Positions 47,697 to 56,628 of a stretch of 64,000 bases of DNA are shown here, one piece after another. Made by a program: the position numbers and the translations under genes. The notes below the pieces were generated by a model. It was given only the letters and a program-made list of their open reading frames with translations. It did no database searches and was not told the DNA's origin. Location of the stretch: positions 1-64,000 of the forward strand of contig CANMSE010000003.1 in NCBI GenBank assembly GCA_947500555.1. The letters are read 5' to 3'. Source of the DNA: an uncultured Fulvivirga sp. Its GTDB lineage: Bacteria; Bacteroidota; Bacteroidia; Cytophagales; Cyclobacteriaceae. Position 1 is the first letter of the stretch. Every line of letters starts with the position of its first letter.

Positions 47697-48067
47697 CACT
47701 TTTGAGTTTTATTTTCGTCTTTTATGTGCTGCATTAATTGCTCTACTTCATTTAGGTCAAGATCGTTTTCCTTAGCGAAGAACGACACCAACTTCTCAAA
47801 TGAACCACCGAAATAGCCTGATAAAAAGTTATTAAGATAAAACTGACTGTATTTGTCCTTTTGAATCAAAGGAAAATACTCATGAGTTTTGCCATAAGCT
47901 TTGTGACCTATAAAGCCTTTTTGCTCTAAAATTCGAACGATGGTTGATACTGTATTATAAGCAGGTTTTGGGGTTGGCATTTTTTCAACAATGTCCTTTA
48001 CAAAGGCCTTTTTAAGTTGCCAGAGTATTTTCATTATTTGTTCTTCGGCCTTGGTAAGCTCTTTCAT
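47696..48067 (-). CDS. BlaI/MecI family transcriptional repressor
   Basis: The protein has 123 residues. The winged helix is ELTKAEEQIMKILWQLKKAFVKDIVEKM...YNTVSTIVRILEQKGFIGHKAYGKTHEYFPL, followed by a dimerisation tail. BlaI-type repressors bind dyad operators and are inactivated by the partner M56 protease. It is first in a two-gene unit with the M56 gene. A matching palindrome lies 30 nt upstream. Confidence 0.93.
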   Translation of the reverse strand: MKELTKAEEQIMKILWQLKKAFVKDIVEKMPTPKPAYNTVSTIVRILEQKGFIGHKAYGKTHEYFPLIQKDKYSQFYLNNFLSGYFGGSFEKLVSFFAKENDLDLNEVEQLMQHIKDENKTQK

Positions 48068-48096
48068 TCGATGATTGACTGTTTAATTAGTTAATA

Positions 48097-48112
48097 AACT
48101 ATAAATATAGTT
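48097..48112. promoter_or_regulatory. Candidate BlaI-type operator
   Basis: AACTATA-AA-TATAGTT is a perfect 7-bp dyad located 30 nt upstream of the blaI-type start. It resembles the ACTACA-NN-TGTAGT operators of the family. It would give autoregulation of the repressor-protease unit. Confidence 0.55.
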
Positions 48113-48152
48113 ATTCAACTTTTAAAACCTATAGCTTATCTAAAATTTAATG

Positions 48153-48806
48153 TTATTGGTATTGCGTAAATGCGTAGCTGACAATGTTAGAACCCATCCT
48201 CAGTGCTTGTTGACGTTTCTTTTCAGGGTCATTGTGTATTGACTGATCTTCCCAACCATTTCCTAAATCCGATTCATAGCTGTAATAACAGACCACCCGC
48301 CCTTTATAAATAAGTGCTAAGCCCTGTGCTGGCTTTCCATCATGTTCGTGTATTTTGGGTAATCCATTGTCAAAGTCATATTTCTGATGATAAATCAAAT
48401 GATTAAAGGGTAACTCAACAAACTCCAACTCTGGAAATACCTTCTTCATCTCCAACCGTATGAACTGATCCAAGCCATAGTTATCATCTATATGCAGAAA
48501 GCCACCCGCTTCAAGATAAGTTCTTAAGTTTTCAGCATCACTACGAGAAAAAACCACATTGCCATGGCCCGTCATATAGATATAAGGATATAAGAAGAGT
48601 TCCGGGCTACTGACATCTACAACCTCATCATCAGTTTCGAAATTGGTGTTAAGGTTTTGATTACAAAACTTAGCCAAGTTGGGTAACGCAGTTTTATTTG
48701 CATACCAGTCGCCTCCACCATCATACTTCAGTTTTGCTAGTTTGATTTTATCCTGACCAGAGACAATTGTAGGAATAAGCAGTACTAAGAGTATTATTTT
48801 TTTCAT
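48153..48806 (-). CDS. DUF4159 family secreted protein
   Basis: The protein has 217 residues and a signal peptide (IILLVLLIPTIVSGQ). The core resembles glutamine-amidotransferase-like DUF4159: KLKYDGGGDWYANKTALPNL, LFLYPYIYMTGHGNVVFS, YLEAGGFLHIDDNYGLD and RVVCYYSYESDLGNGW. The function is not known. Homologues often occur with MoxR/von Willebrand factor clusters; here the gene stands alone upstream of the BlaI/M56 unit. Confidence 0.85.
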   Translation of the reverse strand: MKKIILLVLLIPTIVSGQDKIKLAKLKYDGGGDWYANKTALPNLAKFCNQNLNTNFETDDEVVDVSSPELFLYPYIYMTGHGNVVFSRSDAENLRTYLEAGGFLHIDDNYGLDQFIRLEMKKVFPELEFVELPFNHLIYHQKYDFDNGLPKIHEHDGKPAQGLALIYKGRVVCYYSYESDLGNGWEDQSIHNDPEKKRQQALRMGSNIVSYAFTQYQ

Positions 48807-48938
48807 TCTCGAGTTCTTGTATTGGTTCTTAATACGGACGAATTGAAAGATATAAATGTTTATTTAAATTTTTTTCAAGGGCCATTAAACCTTTGGCTAG
48901 TTCCATCATCTAAAGAACAGATTTAAAACAAAACAATT

Positions 48939-49778
48939 ATGAAAAAGATGATTTTAAATAACAAATTGATCTTAGGAATGGCACTTTTAGTCTTCGGGGC
49001 TGTTTCTTGTAGCGATGAAGACACAGAAGTTGTTTCATTGGCTAAAGATGTTGCCACGGAAGAGGCTGAGTTAGATGCAGCCCTGGAAGATGTTGATGAC
49101 TTCTCTTCAATTAGTCTGGAAGTATCACAAGAAAATGCTGGAGGTAAAATCGAAGACGAGATTGATGATGATAGAATCTGTGATGGTATTATCACTTTTG
49201 AAGGGACTAAGGCTGATGGTACATTGACTATTGATTTTGGCGAAGGGTGTGTGGACGCCAATGGCAACATCAGGACAGGTAAGGTGATCATTACTTACAG
49301 TGGTCGTTATTTTGAGCCTGGAAGTGTGACTACCATTACTCTTGAAGATTACTCCATAAATGGAATGGAAGTAGAAGGAACAAGAACAGTCACTAATATC
49401 ACAACCGATGGATCACCTACCTGGAATATTACACTGGTTGGCGGCAAAGTGACTTTCGAAGATGGATCGGTTGCAACCAGAGAAGTAGAACGTATAAGAG
49501 TGTGGGAGAGAGCTCCAAGTCCAATCAACGATCGAATACTTATTACAGGAGTAGCTTCAGGCCAAACTAAGGGTGGAGTGGCTTATACGAGCAGAATAAC
49601 TGAGGAGCTTGTTTATATACGAAATTGCAGAAGGGGGAGAAGAGGAAGAGTCCCTGTTTCTGGTGTCAACGTAATAACTACAGAAAACAGAACATTGACA
49701 ATAGATTTTGGAGATGGTACCTGTGATAGAAGATTTACGGTAACATCAGACGATACAGAACAAGAAGTGACATTCTAG
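48939..49778 (+). CDS. Lipoprotein, unknown function
   Basis: The protein has 279 residues and a lipoprotein signal (GMALLVFGAVSC, then SDEDTE, an acidic tail that fits surface export). The body is beta-rich with two similar blocks containing LTIDFGEGC (near 90) and LTIDFGDGTC (near 260), which suggests an internal repeat or a closed barrel. Cys pairs in these blocks may form disulfides. No known family was recognised. A strong terminator follows at 49800. Confidence 0.78.
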   Translation: MKKMILNNKLILGMALLVFGAVSCSDEDTEVVSLAKDVATEEAELDAALEDVDDFSSISLEVSQENAGGKIEDEIDDDRICDGIITFEGTKADGTLTIDFGEGCVDANGNIRTGKVIITYSGRYFEPGSVTTITLEDYSINGMEVEGTRTVTNITTDGSPTWNITLVGGKVTFEDGSVATREVERIRVWERAPSPINDRILITGVASGQTKGGVAYTSRITEELVYIRNCRRGRRGRVPVSGVNVITTENRTLTIDFGDGTCDRRFTVTSDDTEQEVTF

Positions 49779-49799
49779 CAGTTGATTTTTAGGTTAGCG

Positions 49800-49836
49800 A
49801 AAGGGTTTTCCAGCACTGGAAAACCCTTTTATTTTT
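49800..49836 (+). terminator. Strong intrinsic terminator
   Basis: AAAGGGTTTTCCAG and CTGGAAAACCCTTT form a 14-bp stem followed by TTATTTTTG, 22 nt after the lipoprotein stop. Confidence 0.9.
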
Positions 49837-50003
49837 GTATCAGTTTATGTGGTAACATTTGCCCATCATGTATCTCAAAATCAAAACAATGTTTCATTTT
49901 GGGAAAAATAGGGTTTTAAAATAGCTTTTAATCGACTTCAGGGAGTTTAAATGATCTGGCATTATTTTTATTAACTATGTAGAAAACTAAGATTGACTTA
50001 ATA

Positions 50004-50510
50004 ATGCAAGAAATATCAGCTAATATTAAACTCTACTACCTCTTAACCCATACTGATGGCGAACCCCATGAAAAAGAGCGAGAAATGGGTGAAAAAATAC
50101 TTTGGCATGAAGCATCGAGTATTGATAATTTTCATCGGCAGATCGAGAAACTGAGGTCGAGAGAAACTGATGATATTTTTGATGAATGCATTAAAGAATT
50201 AAGCCAATTTTCAAAAGATGATCAAATCAATTGCATTGCATGGATGTGTCTCATTGCTAACGCAGATGGTTTTATGGATAAAAATGAGTGGAACCTCATT
50301 TATAGTGTATATCATAAAAGTCTCGCACTAGATCTTGCAGAAATAACAAATCGGCAAAAAGAACTTCATAAGTTGGTTCTACAACATCGCGATATTTCTA
50401 AAGTAGCAGCATCAGTTATAAAAAGACCTTCGTCTTTATCTGAAAATGATAAGAAAAACCTCTTAAATAGCTCTGGGGCGAAAAAGACTACATTTACTTT
50501 CCTAATGTAG
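50004..50510 (+). CDS. TerB-like acidic protein
   Basis: The protein has 168 residues, is mostly helical and has no signal. Two halves each carry a loop of the TerB kind (LTHTDGEPHEKEREMGEKIL and IANADGFMDKNEWNLIY), with the Asp/Glu positions needed for metal binding. The function is unknown. It starts 225 nt after the previous gene and its last 17 nt overlap the convergent hydrolase gene. Confidence 0.7.
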   Translation: MQEISANIKLYYLLTHTDGEPHEKEREMGEKILWHEASSIDNFHRQIEKLRSRETDDIFDECIKELSQFSKDDQINCIAWMCLIANADGFMDKNEWNLIYSVYHKSLALDLAEITNRQKELHKLVLQHRDISKVAASVIKRPSSLSENDKKNLLNSSGAKKTTFTFLM

Positions 50511-51525
50511 TTGACTTAAAGTACCGTCTGACGGTTATCTCTGCTGGTTTGTTTTGAGGAGTATACTGTTTACAATTGGGTCCACCAACCATTTTATCAT
50601 TGGAATGCCATTTCCATAAAAACCCACCTGTAAACCAGGGTTCTTTCCAGAAAGATTGTAAAATAGCTTCATATGCTGTTGATTGTGCCTCCAAATTGAT
50701 ATTTAGAGTATCGGAATTATATTTCCAATGGCCATCAGTATTGAAATCTTTACTTTCATACCCAAATTCAGTAAATAAAATAGGCTTATTAAAAGTGGTC
50801 GATAACCGCTTCAAATCATCTTTTATAGGTGACCATAGCGCATTGAGTTTTTCAATAGTTGGTGTCTGCTCAGAGGAGAGAGGAAAGTAAGCATCAATCC
50901 CGATATAGTCTACTTCATTCCAAAATGGTACATTCTGATAGTTGTCCCAATTGGCTGCATAAGTCAATTGACCGTGATAAACCTTACGAACATCAGATAT
51001 CAACTGCTTCCAATAGCTTGATCGTTTGACAACAGCTTTTCTAAATTCTGTTCCAATACAAAACATCGGTACATTCAGCGAGTCCGCGACTTTCGCAAAC
51101 GTCATAATGTATTCTTTATAGCTATTTTCCCAGGTATTCCATTCTTGTTCGGTACTCAATTCAAAATCACCTGCCCAACCTTGTCCAATAACCCAAACAT
51201 GTGGCTTGATCATCGCTTTCAGGCCTTTTTGCCTGGCATATTCAACAGTCTTGATGGTTCCTTCCACGGTTTCTCCCCAGTGCTGTCGACCATGCCCAAA
51301 ATTTACTCTACCCACACTTGGCCTTATGTACGAGTAGGGGATAACTGCTACCCAATTGGCATTCAATTCTTGAATAGGTACTAAAACTTCAGCATCAACT
51401 TGCCTTACCGGGGCAACGAAACTTACGCCATTAATTTTACTATCAATGGCTTTGTCCTCTCCGTAAAAGAGAAAAAAGAAGGCACCTATTATAATTATAC
51501 CAGAAAGACCGAAAAATTTATCCAT
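50494..51525 (-). CDS. Membrane-anchored GH113-like glycoside hydrolase
   Basis: The protein has 343 residues and an N-terminal signal anchor (FFGLSGIIIIGAFFFLFYG). The TIM-barrel has GMSF-like VSFVAP, NANWVAVIPYSYIRP, GLKAMIKPHVWV, the putative acid/base in FCIGTEFRKA, YIGIDAYFPLS and the putative nucleophile in PILFTEFGYES. This pattern fits family 113 (beta-mannanase-like). The gene lies 1 nt downstream of the RND gene and overlaps the end of the TerB-like gene. Confidence 0.82.
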   Translation of the reverse strand: MDKFFGLSGIIIIGAFFFLFYGEDKAIDSKINGVSFVAPVRQVDAEVLVPIQELNANWVAVIPYSYIRPSVGRVNFGHGRQHWGETVEGTIKTVEYARQKGLKAMIKPHVWVIGQGWAGDFELSTEQEWNTWENSYKEYIMTFAKVADSLNVPMFCIGTEFRKAVVKRSSYWKQLISDVRKVYHGQLTYAANWDNYQNVPFWNEVDYIGIDAYFPLSSEQTPTIEKLNALWSPIKDDLKRLSTTFNKPILFTEFGYESKDFNTDGHWKYNSDTLNINLEAQSTAYEAILQSFWKEPWFTGGFLWKWHSNDKMVGGPNCKQYTPQNKPAEITVRRYFKSTTLGK

Positions 51526-51526
51526 T

Positions 51527-53803
51527 TTACTCTGATACGTGTTTTTTCAGAACTCGTTTATTGAAAAAGAGTATGACAAGTGCAGGTAGAAGTGTGAGAT
51601 CTATGATCAAGGCAAAAATTAATGTTAAGCTTATCAGGAGGCCTGTATAAAATGTCCCGCCAAATGAGCTCAATATCAAAATAAGAAAGCCACCGGATAA
51701 AATTATGCTGGTAACTATAATTGCTTTTCCAGTACTTAAGTAAGTTCTTTTTAAGGCATATAGCAATGATTTACCCTTATTCAACTCTAATTTAAGTTTG
51801 CTTGTAAAGTGAATAGTATCATCCACTGCAATGCCAAAAGCAATCGTAAAAACTATTGACGTGGATAATTTCAAAGTAATGTCAAAAAAGCCCATGATAC
51901 CTGCTACCATCATTAACGGTATGACATTCGGTATCAGAGTTATCAGTACCATACGTGCTGATTTAAATAGAAGACCCGCAATAATGGCCACTACACCAAA
52001 GGCAATTCCAAGCCCTTGGAGCATATTCTGAGCCAAATAAACATTGTTTTTGTCAATGAGATTGGATGTTCCTGTAAGTGTAAAATTGACAAGTGACGTA
52101 TCAACGTTTTCTGTAACATAAGTCTTGAACTCCTCATTTTTTCTTAAACTCATTTTACTTCCCATATCATCAACCCAACCAGATATCCTACCTGTTTTTA
52201 GGTCTGATGTATGTAGTTGGCTTTCTAATTCACCCTTTTTTAGTGTTCGCCTAAGGGGTTTATCAATCTTCTTCCACTCACTTTTGGATGAAGGCAGCCT
52301 GTAGTTTTCAGGCAACCCTCCATTTGTTGCCTGGACAAGCCCTTTTAATAAACTATTTGTACTTATTATACCTCCGACAAGGTGCTTGTCTTTTAGATAA
52401 TTATTGACTTTTTCTATTTCTTGGGCAACATTCTCTTCGAATAGCGTTGCTGAATGGTTCTTAACTTCTATGATAGATTCAAACGGTCTGGAGCCACCAA
52501 AATTATCATCAAAAAAAGTAAAGCTTTGCTTCAACGGATCATCTGAAGGAAGATCCTCGATGAGGTAAGTATTAATGACGATCTTAGATATGCCAATTGC
52601 GCTAATGGCTACAATAGCTACCGATATAACCACTACTACAGTTCGGTGTTTCGCTACTTTAAGAAAGCTTCCTCCAAGAAAATTGAACCAGACGGTTCGA
52701 TTTGTCACTCGTTGTGAGACTTCGGGTTCTTTAAGGATGACCCAACTTGCTGGTAGCGCTGTAAAGGCTACAATAAAGGCAATAAATACTCCTAATGCAG
52801 TATAGATTCCAAATTCCTGGATGGGCTTAATACTGGCAGTTAGTAAAGTCAAGAAGCCGATGGATGTGGTGAGTGAAGTTAGAAAAGTGGCAAGCCCGAC
52901 TTCCTTTAAAGCAATTTTGATAGCCTCTTTTTTAGGGTCACCTCTTCTCAGGTTTTCGATGTACTTGGTCATTAAATGAACGACATCAGACATACCTACT
53001 ACAAACATGATGGTGGGGAGCAGTACCATGAGAAGGTCTAACTGTTTACCTAAAAAGGCCATAAGACCGAGAATCCAAATGGCTCCAAGTGCTACTACCA
53101 GAAGCGGAATGAGAACACCCCACCAACTGCGGTATGCAATGCATAAGAAAAGAAGAACGAGTATGACAGAGGCTGCAAGAAAGGTTGTTAGTTCGTCCTG
53201 AATTTTATCAATAAAGACACCTTGCGCGTATAATTTTCCTGCTATAAAGTAATCATGGAACTCATAACTATCTAAGGCTGTCATGACATGATCTACAAAA
53301 GCGTCAGCTTCTTCTTTACTACTCAGTGGAGCATGTTTGAGTACCACCAAAGTTGATTTTGCATCTTTAGAAACTATGGTTTCTACCAATTCTACTTGCT
53401 TAAAGAGTCGAATGCTATCTTGTGTTAGGAGTGAAGGGTCTTCCAAATGAACCAACGGTATGGAGAAAACTCCTGCCGGAGATATCAGCGGTTTTTCTAT
53501 AGTAGTTATGGAAGTCGCACTCTTAACTCCTTCAAGATTATTTAGTTGATTAGTGAGTTGATCAACCTTCATTAAAAAGGTCTCATTAAATATTGATTGT
53601 TCTTCGATAAGCCCTAGTAGTAGGTAATCATTATCATTTTCAAATTTTTTAACAAACTCTTTATAAGTAATGAGGTCAGGGTCATCTACAGGAAAAAAGT
53701 CCTCAAAAATATAGTTGAACTTCAGTTTGGTAAGTTGTGAAGCCAGCCCGGCAGTAATAAGTGCTAAAATTATAAGAGTGGCAATAGCCAGCTTTCTATT
53801 CAT
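51527..53803 (-). CDS. MMPL/RND superfamily exporter
   Basis: This 758-residue protein has twelve membrane spans in two similar halves. Each half has one span, a large periplasmic loop and five spans. The motif VGMSDVVHLMTKYIENLRRG (first half) and GIAVDDTIHFTSKLKLEL (second half) carry the Asp residues expected for proton relay. MMPL-type transporters move lipids, hopanoids or pigments across the inner membrane. The substrate cannot be told. It is followed immediately by the GH113-like gene and marks the last core-type gene before the accessory region. Confidence 0.92.
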   Translation of the reverse strand: MNRKLAIATLIILALITAGLASQLTKLKFNYIFEDFFPVDDPDLITYKEFVKKFENDNDYLLLGLIEEQSIFNETFLMKVDQLTNQLNNLEGVKSATSITTIEKPLISPAGVFSIPLVHLEDPSLLTQDSIRLFKQVELVETIVSKDAKSTLVVLKHAPLSSKEEADAFVDHVMTALDSYEFHDYFIAGKLYAQGVFIDKIQDELTTFLAASVILVLLFLCIAYRSWWGVLIPLLVVALGAIWILGLMAFLGKQLDLLMVLLPTIMFVVGMSDVVHLMTKYIENLRRGDPKKEAIKIALKEVGLATFLTSLTTSIGFLTLLTASIKPIQEFGIYTALGVFIAFIVAFTALPASWVILKEPEVSQRVTNRTVWFNFLGGSFLKVAKHRTVVVVISVAIVAISAIGISKIVINTYLIEDLPSDDPLKQSFTFFDDNFGGSRPFESIIEVKNHSATLFEENVAQEIEKVNNYLKDKHLVGGIISTNSLLKGLVQATNGGLPENYRLPSSKSEWKKIDKPLRRTLKKGELESQLHTSDLKTGRISGWVDDMGSKMSLRKNEEFKTYVTENVDTSLVNFTLTGTSNLIDKNNVYLAQNMLQGLGIAFGVVAIIAGLLFKSARMVLITLIPNVIPLMMVAGIMGFFDITLKLSTSIVFTIAFGIAVDDTIHFTSKLKLELNKGKSLLYALKRTYLSTGKAIIVTSIILSGGFLILILSSFGGTFYTGLLISLTLIFALIIDLTLLPALVILFFNKRVLKKHVSE

Positions 53804-53967
53804 TAATATGGCCTTGAGCTATAGTAACAGCAATTAATTGAAGGTGTTTAAAATATAAGGATACTTACTAAAAATCAGAATTGGTAATTTTGCTCTCGTT
53901 CATTTGACATGATCTTTAAAAGTTGAAGTTTCGAACTTAACTACTTCTGACTATCTTTTTACAACGC

Positions 53968-53998
53968 TTTATTTCAGCCACCAGATAATCTGATACAT
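53968..53998 (+). repeat. 31-nt direct repeat, copy 1
   Basis: TTTATTTC-N6-CAGATAATCTGATACAT. It matches copy 2 at 54122 in the same register, with the six central bases mostly different and one further mismatch. Confidence 0.6.
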
Positions 53999-54121
53999 CG
54001 GCTCTTGAATATCTGCCAAAATTCATTCGTAAGACGTTAAAAATAAAAATAGCTACTAAACCGAGCAGCCACTTTCTATAATTTCATTTGTAAGAACTAC
54101 TCATATGGCGTCCAAAGGCAG

Positions 54122-54152
54122 TTTATTTCCAATAACAGATAATGTGATACAT
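54122..54152 (+). repeat. 31-nt direct repeat, copy 2
   Basis: TTTATTTC-N6-CAGATAATGTGATACAT, 154 nt after copy 1. Copies of this sort are seen as iterons or as arm-type recombinase sites. Neither use is shown here. Confidence 0.6.
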
Positions 54153-54274
54153 GACATAATAGGATCATAGCAGAGGGTGAAATATCCCTCGCCCCACACT
54201 CATTATAAAATTCTATAAATTTTTATAATTCCAGCTTTTCACCTTTAATCAATTCATATTTTCTTCATGTACCC

Positions 54275-54299
54275 GACACCTCCGTCCATAGGGGGTGTC
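54275..54299. repeat. GC-rich hairpin
   Basis: GACACCTCC and GGGGGTGTC pair with one G-T, across the loop GTCCATA. It stands out in AT-rich surroundings and is followed at once by another C-run/G-run stretch (GCCCCCGCCCAAGGGG). Confidence 0.55.
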
Positions 54300-54474
54300 C
54301 ATATAGCCCCCGCCCAAGGGGATACCCCTTTTAATTAGTGTTTGAAGTACGTCAAACCAGTATATTAACTAAGTAGATTTTCAGGTATTATTGGTATTCA
54401 TGGTAAAGTTGGAACTTTTAAAACCAATTAAAGAACCAATAAACCGCAATAATTAGGAAGTATTAGCATTGAAC

Positions 54475-54508
54475 GTTCCACTTCTCCGGCATGGCCGGAG
54501 AAGGGAAC
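54475..54508. repeat. CCGGC-NNN-GCCGG palindrome 1
   Basis: GTTCC-A-CTTCTCCGGC and GCCGGAGAAG-GGAAC form a 15-bp stem with a bulged A and loop ATG. The core CCGGC-NNN-GCCGG recurs at 58384 and, in a variant form, at 62458. Confidence 0.65.
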
Positions 54509-54611
54509 TAGACAATAATTAAACTATTGAACTAAGTCGTTAAAGGGCTTTCTGAACAAATCTTTCGTACCATTATTCCATTATAATATATAACTTTTTT
54601 TATTTTTTAGC

Positions 54612-54640
54612 TTGACAACTCAATCCAGAAAATGTACATT
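54612..54640 (+). promoter_or_regulatory. Candidate promoter of the RHH/HTH module
   Basis: TTGACA and TACATT are 17 nt apart. The second box read as TACATTAG is one base off TAnnTTTG. It would give a leader of about 200 nt before the small ORF at 54847, containing the inverted repeats near 54750-54825. Confidence 0.4.
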
Positions 54641-54846
54641 AGTATTACAATTGACTTAGCAATTTCAAACCATCTAAGGAAAAAATAATCTTAGGCAAGA
54701 TTGAAAATGAATTACGATCTTGTCGCCTCATCTTGGCAATCTAATAAAGTAACTCCACGTCAGGTGGTTTTTATTTTATCTCTGGCAGTTACTCGAAGTA
54801 CGCTTCAGTAGTTGAAGTAACTGCACCAATTCTCAATGCTATTATT

Positions 54847-54987
54847 ATGAAAAGTAAAAGAATCAATTTGACAGTTGATCAGCACTTCTATGATCAACTT
54901 CAAAAGGAAGCAGAGTTATGCTTTCTACCATTATCAACATTTATTAAGCAGTATTTGAAGCGAGAATTCGAACCGAAAAATCGCTGA
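54847..54987 (+). CDS. Small ribbon-helix-helix-like protein
   Basis: The 46-residue ORF starts ATG AAA AGT AAA AGA and reads RINLTVDQHFYDQLQKEAE, then LCFLPLSTFIKQYLKREFE. A beta strand with alternating polar residues followed by two helices is the pattern of Arc/MetJ/ParG-type RHH DNA-binding domains, and the length fits a minimal RHH monomer. It lies 37 nt upstream of the HTH_36 gene on the same strand, so it could regulate that gene. The evidence is pattern only. Confidence 0.6.
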   Translation: MKSKRINLTVDQHFYDQLQKEAELCFLPLSTFIKQYLKREFEPKNR

Positions 54988-55024
54988 TCATACACTAAAA
55001 ATTATTTAACATAATCAAGTAACA

Positions 55025-55864
55025 ATGAAAGTCATAAAACAAGGAAAACTAACTAAAGAAAAAGGTTACACGAGAGTGCCCAATAGCATTTTTAATGAAG
55101 ATTTATCAGCAAATGAAAAACTATTGTTGGTGTACCTACTACGACATCGCAGTGGGTTTAACATTACTAAATCTCACATTTCTAAGGCATTGAAGTGTGC
55201 CAGAAGTACAGTATATAATCTACTTGATAGCCTACAAAAAAAGAGGTTCATTCAATTGGATACTAATAATGATCTAGTCATTAATGAAGACCTGAGCCAA
55301 TTTGAAGTGTCTAATGGTGATACAGTAACGTCCAATGAAACTACACTTGAAGATTCCAGTCATACTACACCCATGTCCAACGATGATACACACTCATCCA
55401 CTGAGACTACACAAAATGTCCAACCATTGGATGCATATAATAGTAATAAGACTAATGATAAGATTAATAATAAAACTAGTGAAAATCTAAGTATTGAAAA
55501 ATCTTCTATTTCATCTAATCAAATGAAGGAAACTAATAATGATTTAGTAAATGAAATTAATACCATATCTCAACTACCTCTAAACTATCAGAAGGAATAT
55601 TATTTTTTCTTAACTACTTTTTTACAAACTAATTCTCCAATTGAGTATGAGGAAAGGAGATATGAAAATAATTGTAAAATGGAATTGGAAAGATTTAGAT
55701 CTAATTTGAAATCATCAGCTATACCAATGGATTTAAATGGTCAATACAACCAACCAGAAATTAAGACGATTGATGAGCTTACTTCAACTAAAATGAAAGA
55801 GATGGTTTTTTATGAAGTCAAGAAGGATTATATCAAACATCTCAATAACCAACATCTCAATTAA
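55025..55864 (+). CDS. HTH_36 / replication-initiator-like protein
   Basis: The protein has 279 residues. Residues 15-80 form a winged helix (YTRVPNSIFNEDLSANEKLLLVYLL...ISKALKCARSTVYNLLDSLQKKRFI) of the HTH_36 type that also occurs in plasmid and phage replication proteins. A Ser/Thr/Asn-rich, probably disordered linker (about 95-175) follows, then a helical C-terminus. Asn and Thr content is high, unlike the core genes. Gene order (small RHH, HTH protein, unknown) and the upstream repeats suggest a plasmid-derived or integrated element, but no relaxase, partition gene or integrase is present in the window. Confidence 0.72.
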   Translation: MKVIKQGKLTKEKGYTRVPNSIFNEDLSANEKLLLVYLLRHRSGFNITKSHISKALKCARSTVYNLLDSLQKKRFIQLDTNNDLVINEDLSQFEVSNGDTVTSNETTLEDSSHTTPMSNDDTHSSTETTQNVQPLDAYNSNKTNDKINNKTSENLSIEKSSISSNQMKETNNDLVNEINTISQLPLNYQKEYYFFLTTFLQTNSPIEYEERRYENNCKMELERFRSNLKSSAIPMDLNGQYNQPEIKTIDELTSTKMKEMVFYEVKKDYIKHLNNQHLN

Positions 55865-55927
55865 TTAAATCAATAAGTATGACTTCTAATCGATGAATCA
55901 TACCTCAATTTATAACTCAAGAATATC

Positions 55928-56605
55928 ATGAAAAAAGTAATAATAAAAGTGACTGACAGTCCATCTCCTATACAGTTAATGAGACTGACTTTCTATAATA
56001 ATTTACCAACATACCTGACCAATCATCCAGAGGTTCATATTACCCGTTTAATTGATCATGGTGATACGTTTATTATTGTTTTACACTGTATGTCCAATCA
56101 CTATTTAAATTGGCTAGAGAGCTTTAAATCCACTTATAATGATCCTCATTTCACTTTCGTAGTAGAAGAGGTAGATACCAACTTAGTATTGCCATCACCA
56201 CCTCTTCAAAAAATGGAAGATGAGTTGATTCCACTTGAGAATGAATCAATCGAATTACAAGAAGAAATTGAGTTATATCATCAATATTGTAATGACTGTC
56301 AACAATTAATTGATAGACCACAACTCGTTCCATCAGAGGATGATTTATCGGATGATGCACAAGCAATGCATTATTGGTATCATTTAAAATCTATGGAAGA
56401 GGAATTAAGCAACATGGAGGAAATAATGGATATAGATATCGCTCAACATATTCATGAGACTAATTCTGATGAATATATGGAACATCTCAAGTCAAAAGAG
56501 GAAATGTATAGCGGATGGTTTGAAGGAGAAAGAGGAAGTGTACATGGGTATGGCGGTATGTCACATTCACCAAGTTCGATGAACATGGGATCAAGAAACA
56601 GTTGA
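55928..56605 (+). CDS. Unknown acidic protein of the accessory module
   Basis: The protein has 225 residues. The first 85 are an alpha/beta segment (KKVIIKVTDSPSPIQLMRLTFYNN ... FTFVVEEVDTNLV). The middle is a strongly acidic helical stretch with coiled-coil character (MEDELIPLENESIELQEEIE). The C-terminus is Gly/Ser/Met-rich (GYGGMSHSPSSMNMGS) and probably disordered. I do not recognise the family. It lies 63 nt after the HTH gene and is closed by a terminator at 56629, so it probably belongs to the same transcript. Confidence 0.7.
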   Translation: MKKVIIKVTDSPSPIQLMRLTFYNNLPTYLTNHPEVHITRLIDHGDTFIIVLHCMSNHYLNWLESFKSTYNDPHFTFVVEEVDTNLVLPSPPLQKMEDELIPLENESIELQEEIELYHQYCNDCQQLIDRPQLVPSEDDLSDDAQAMHYWYHLKSMEEELSNMEEIMDIDIAQHIHETNSDEYMEHLKSKEEMYSGWFEGERGSVHGYGGMSHSPSSMNMGSRNS

Positions 56606-56628
56606 TGGAAGACCAATGTATGGTACAG

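Larger units (their letters stand above)
53804..54846. other. Non-coding stretch at the core/accessory boundary
   Basis: I find no gene in this 1,043-nt stretch. It holds a 31-nt imperfect direct repeat, GC-rich hairpins (54275-54299, and C/G runs to 54328), an AT-rich patch near 54205-54235, a palindrome at 54475-54508, a candidate promoter at 54612, and inverted repeats near 54745-54825 (CCAC-GTCAG-GTGG followed by T-rich sequence, and CAGTTACT...AGTAACTG). It could hold a replication origin, an attachment site remnant or the leader of the downstream genes. Confidence 0.5.
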
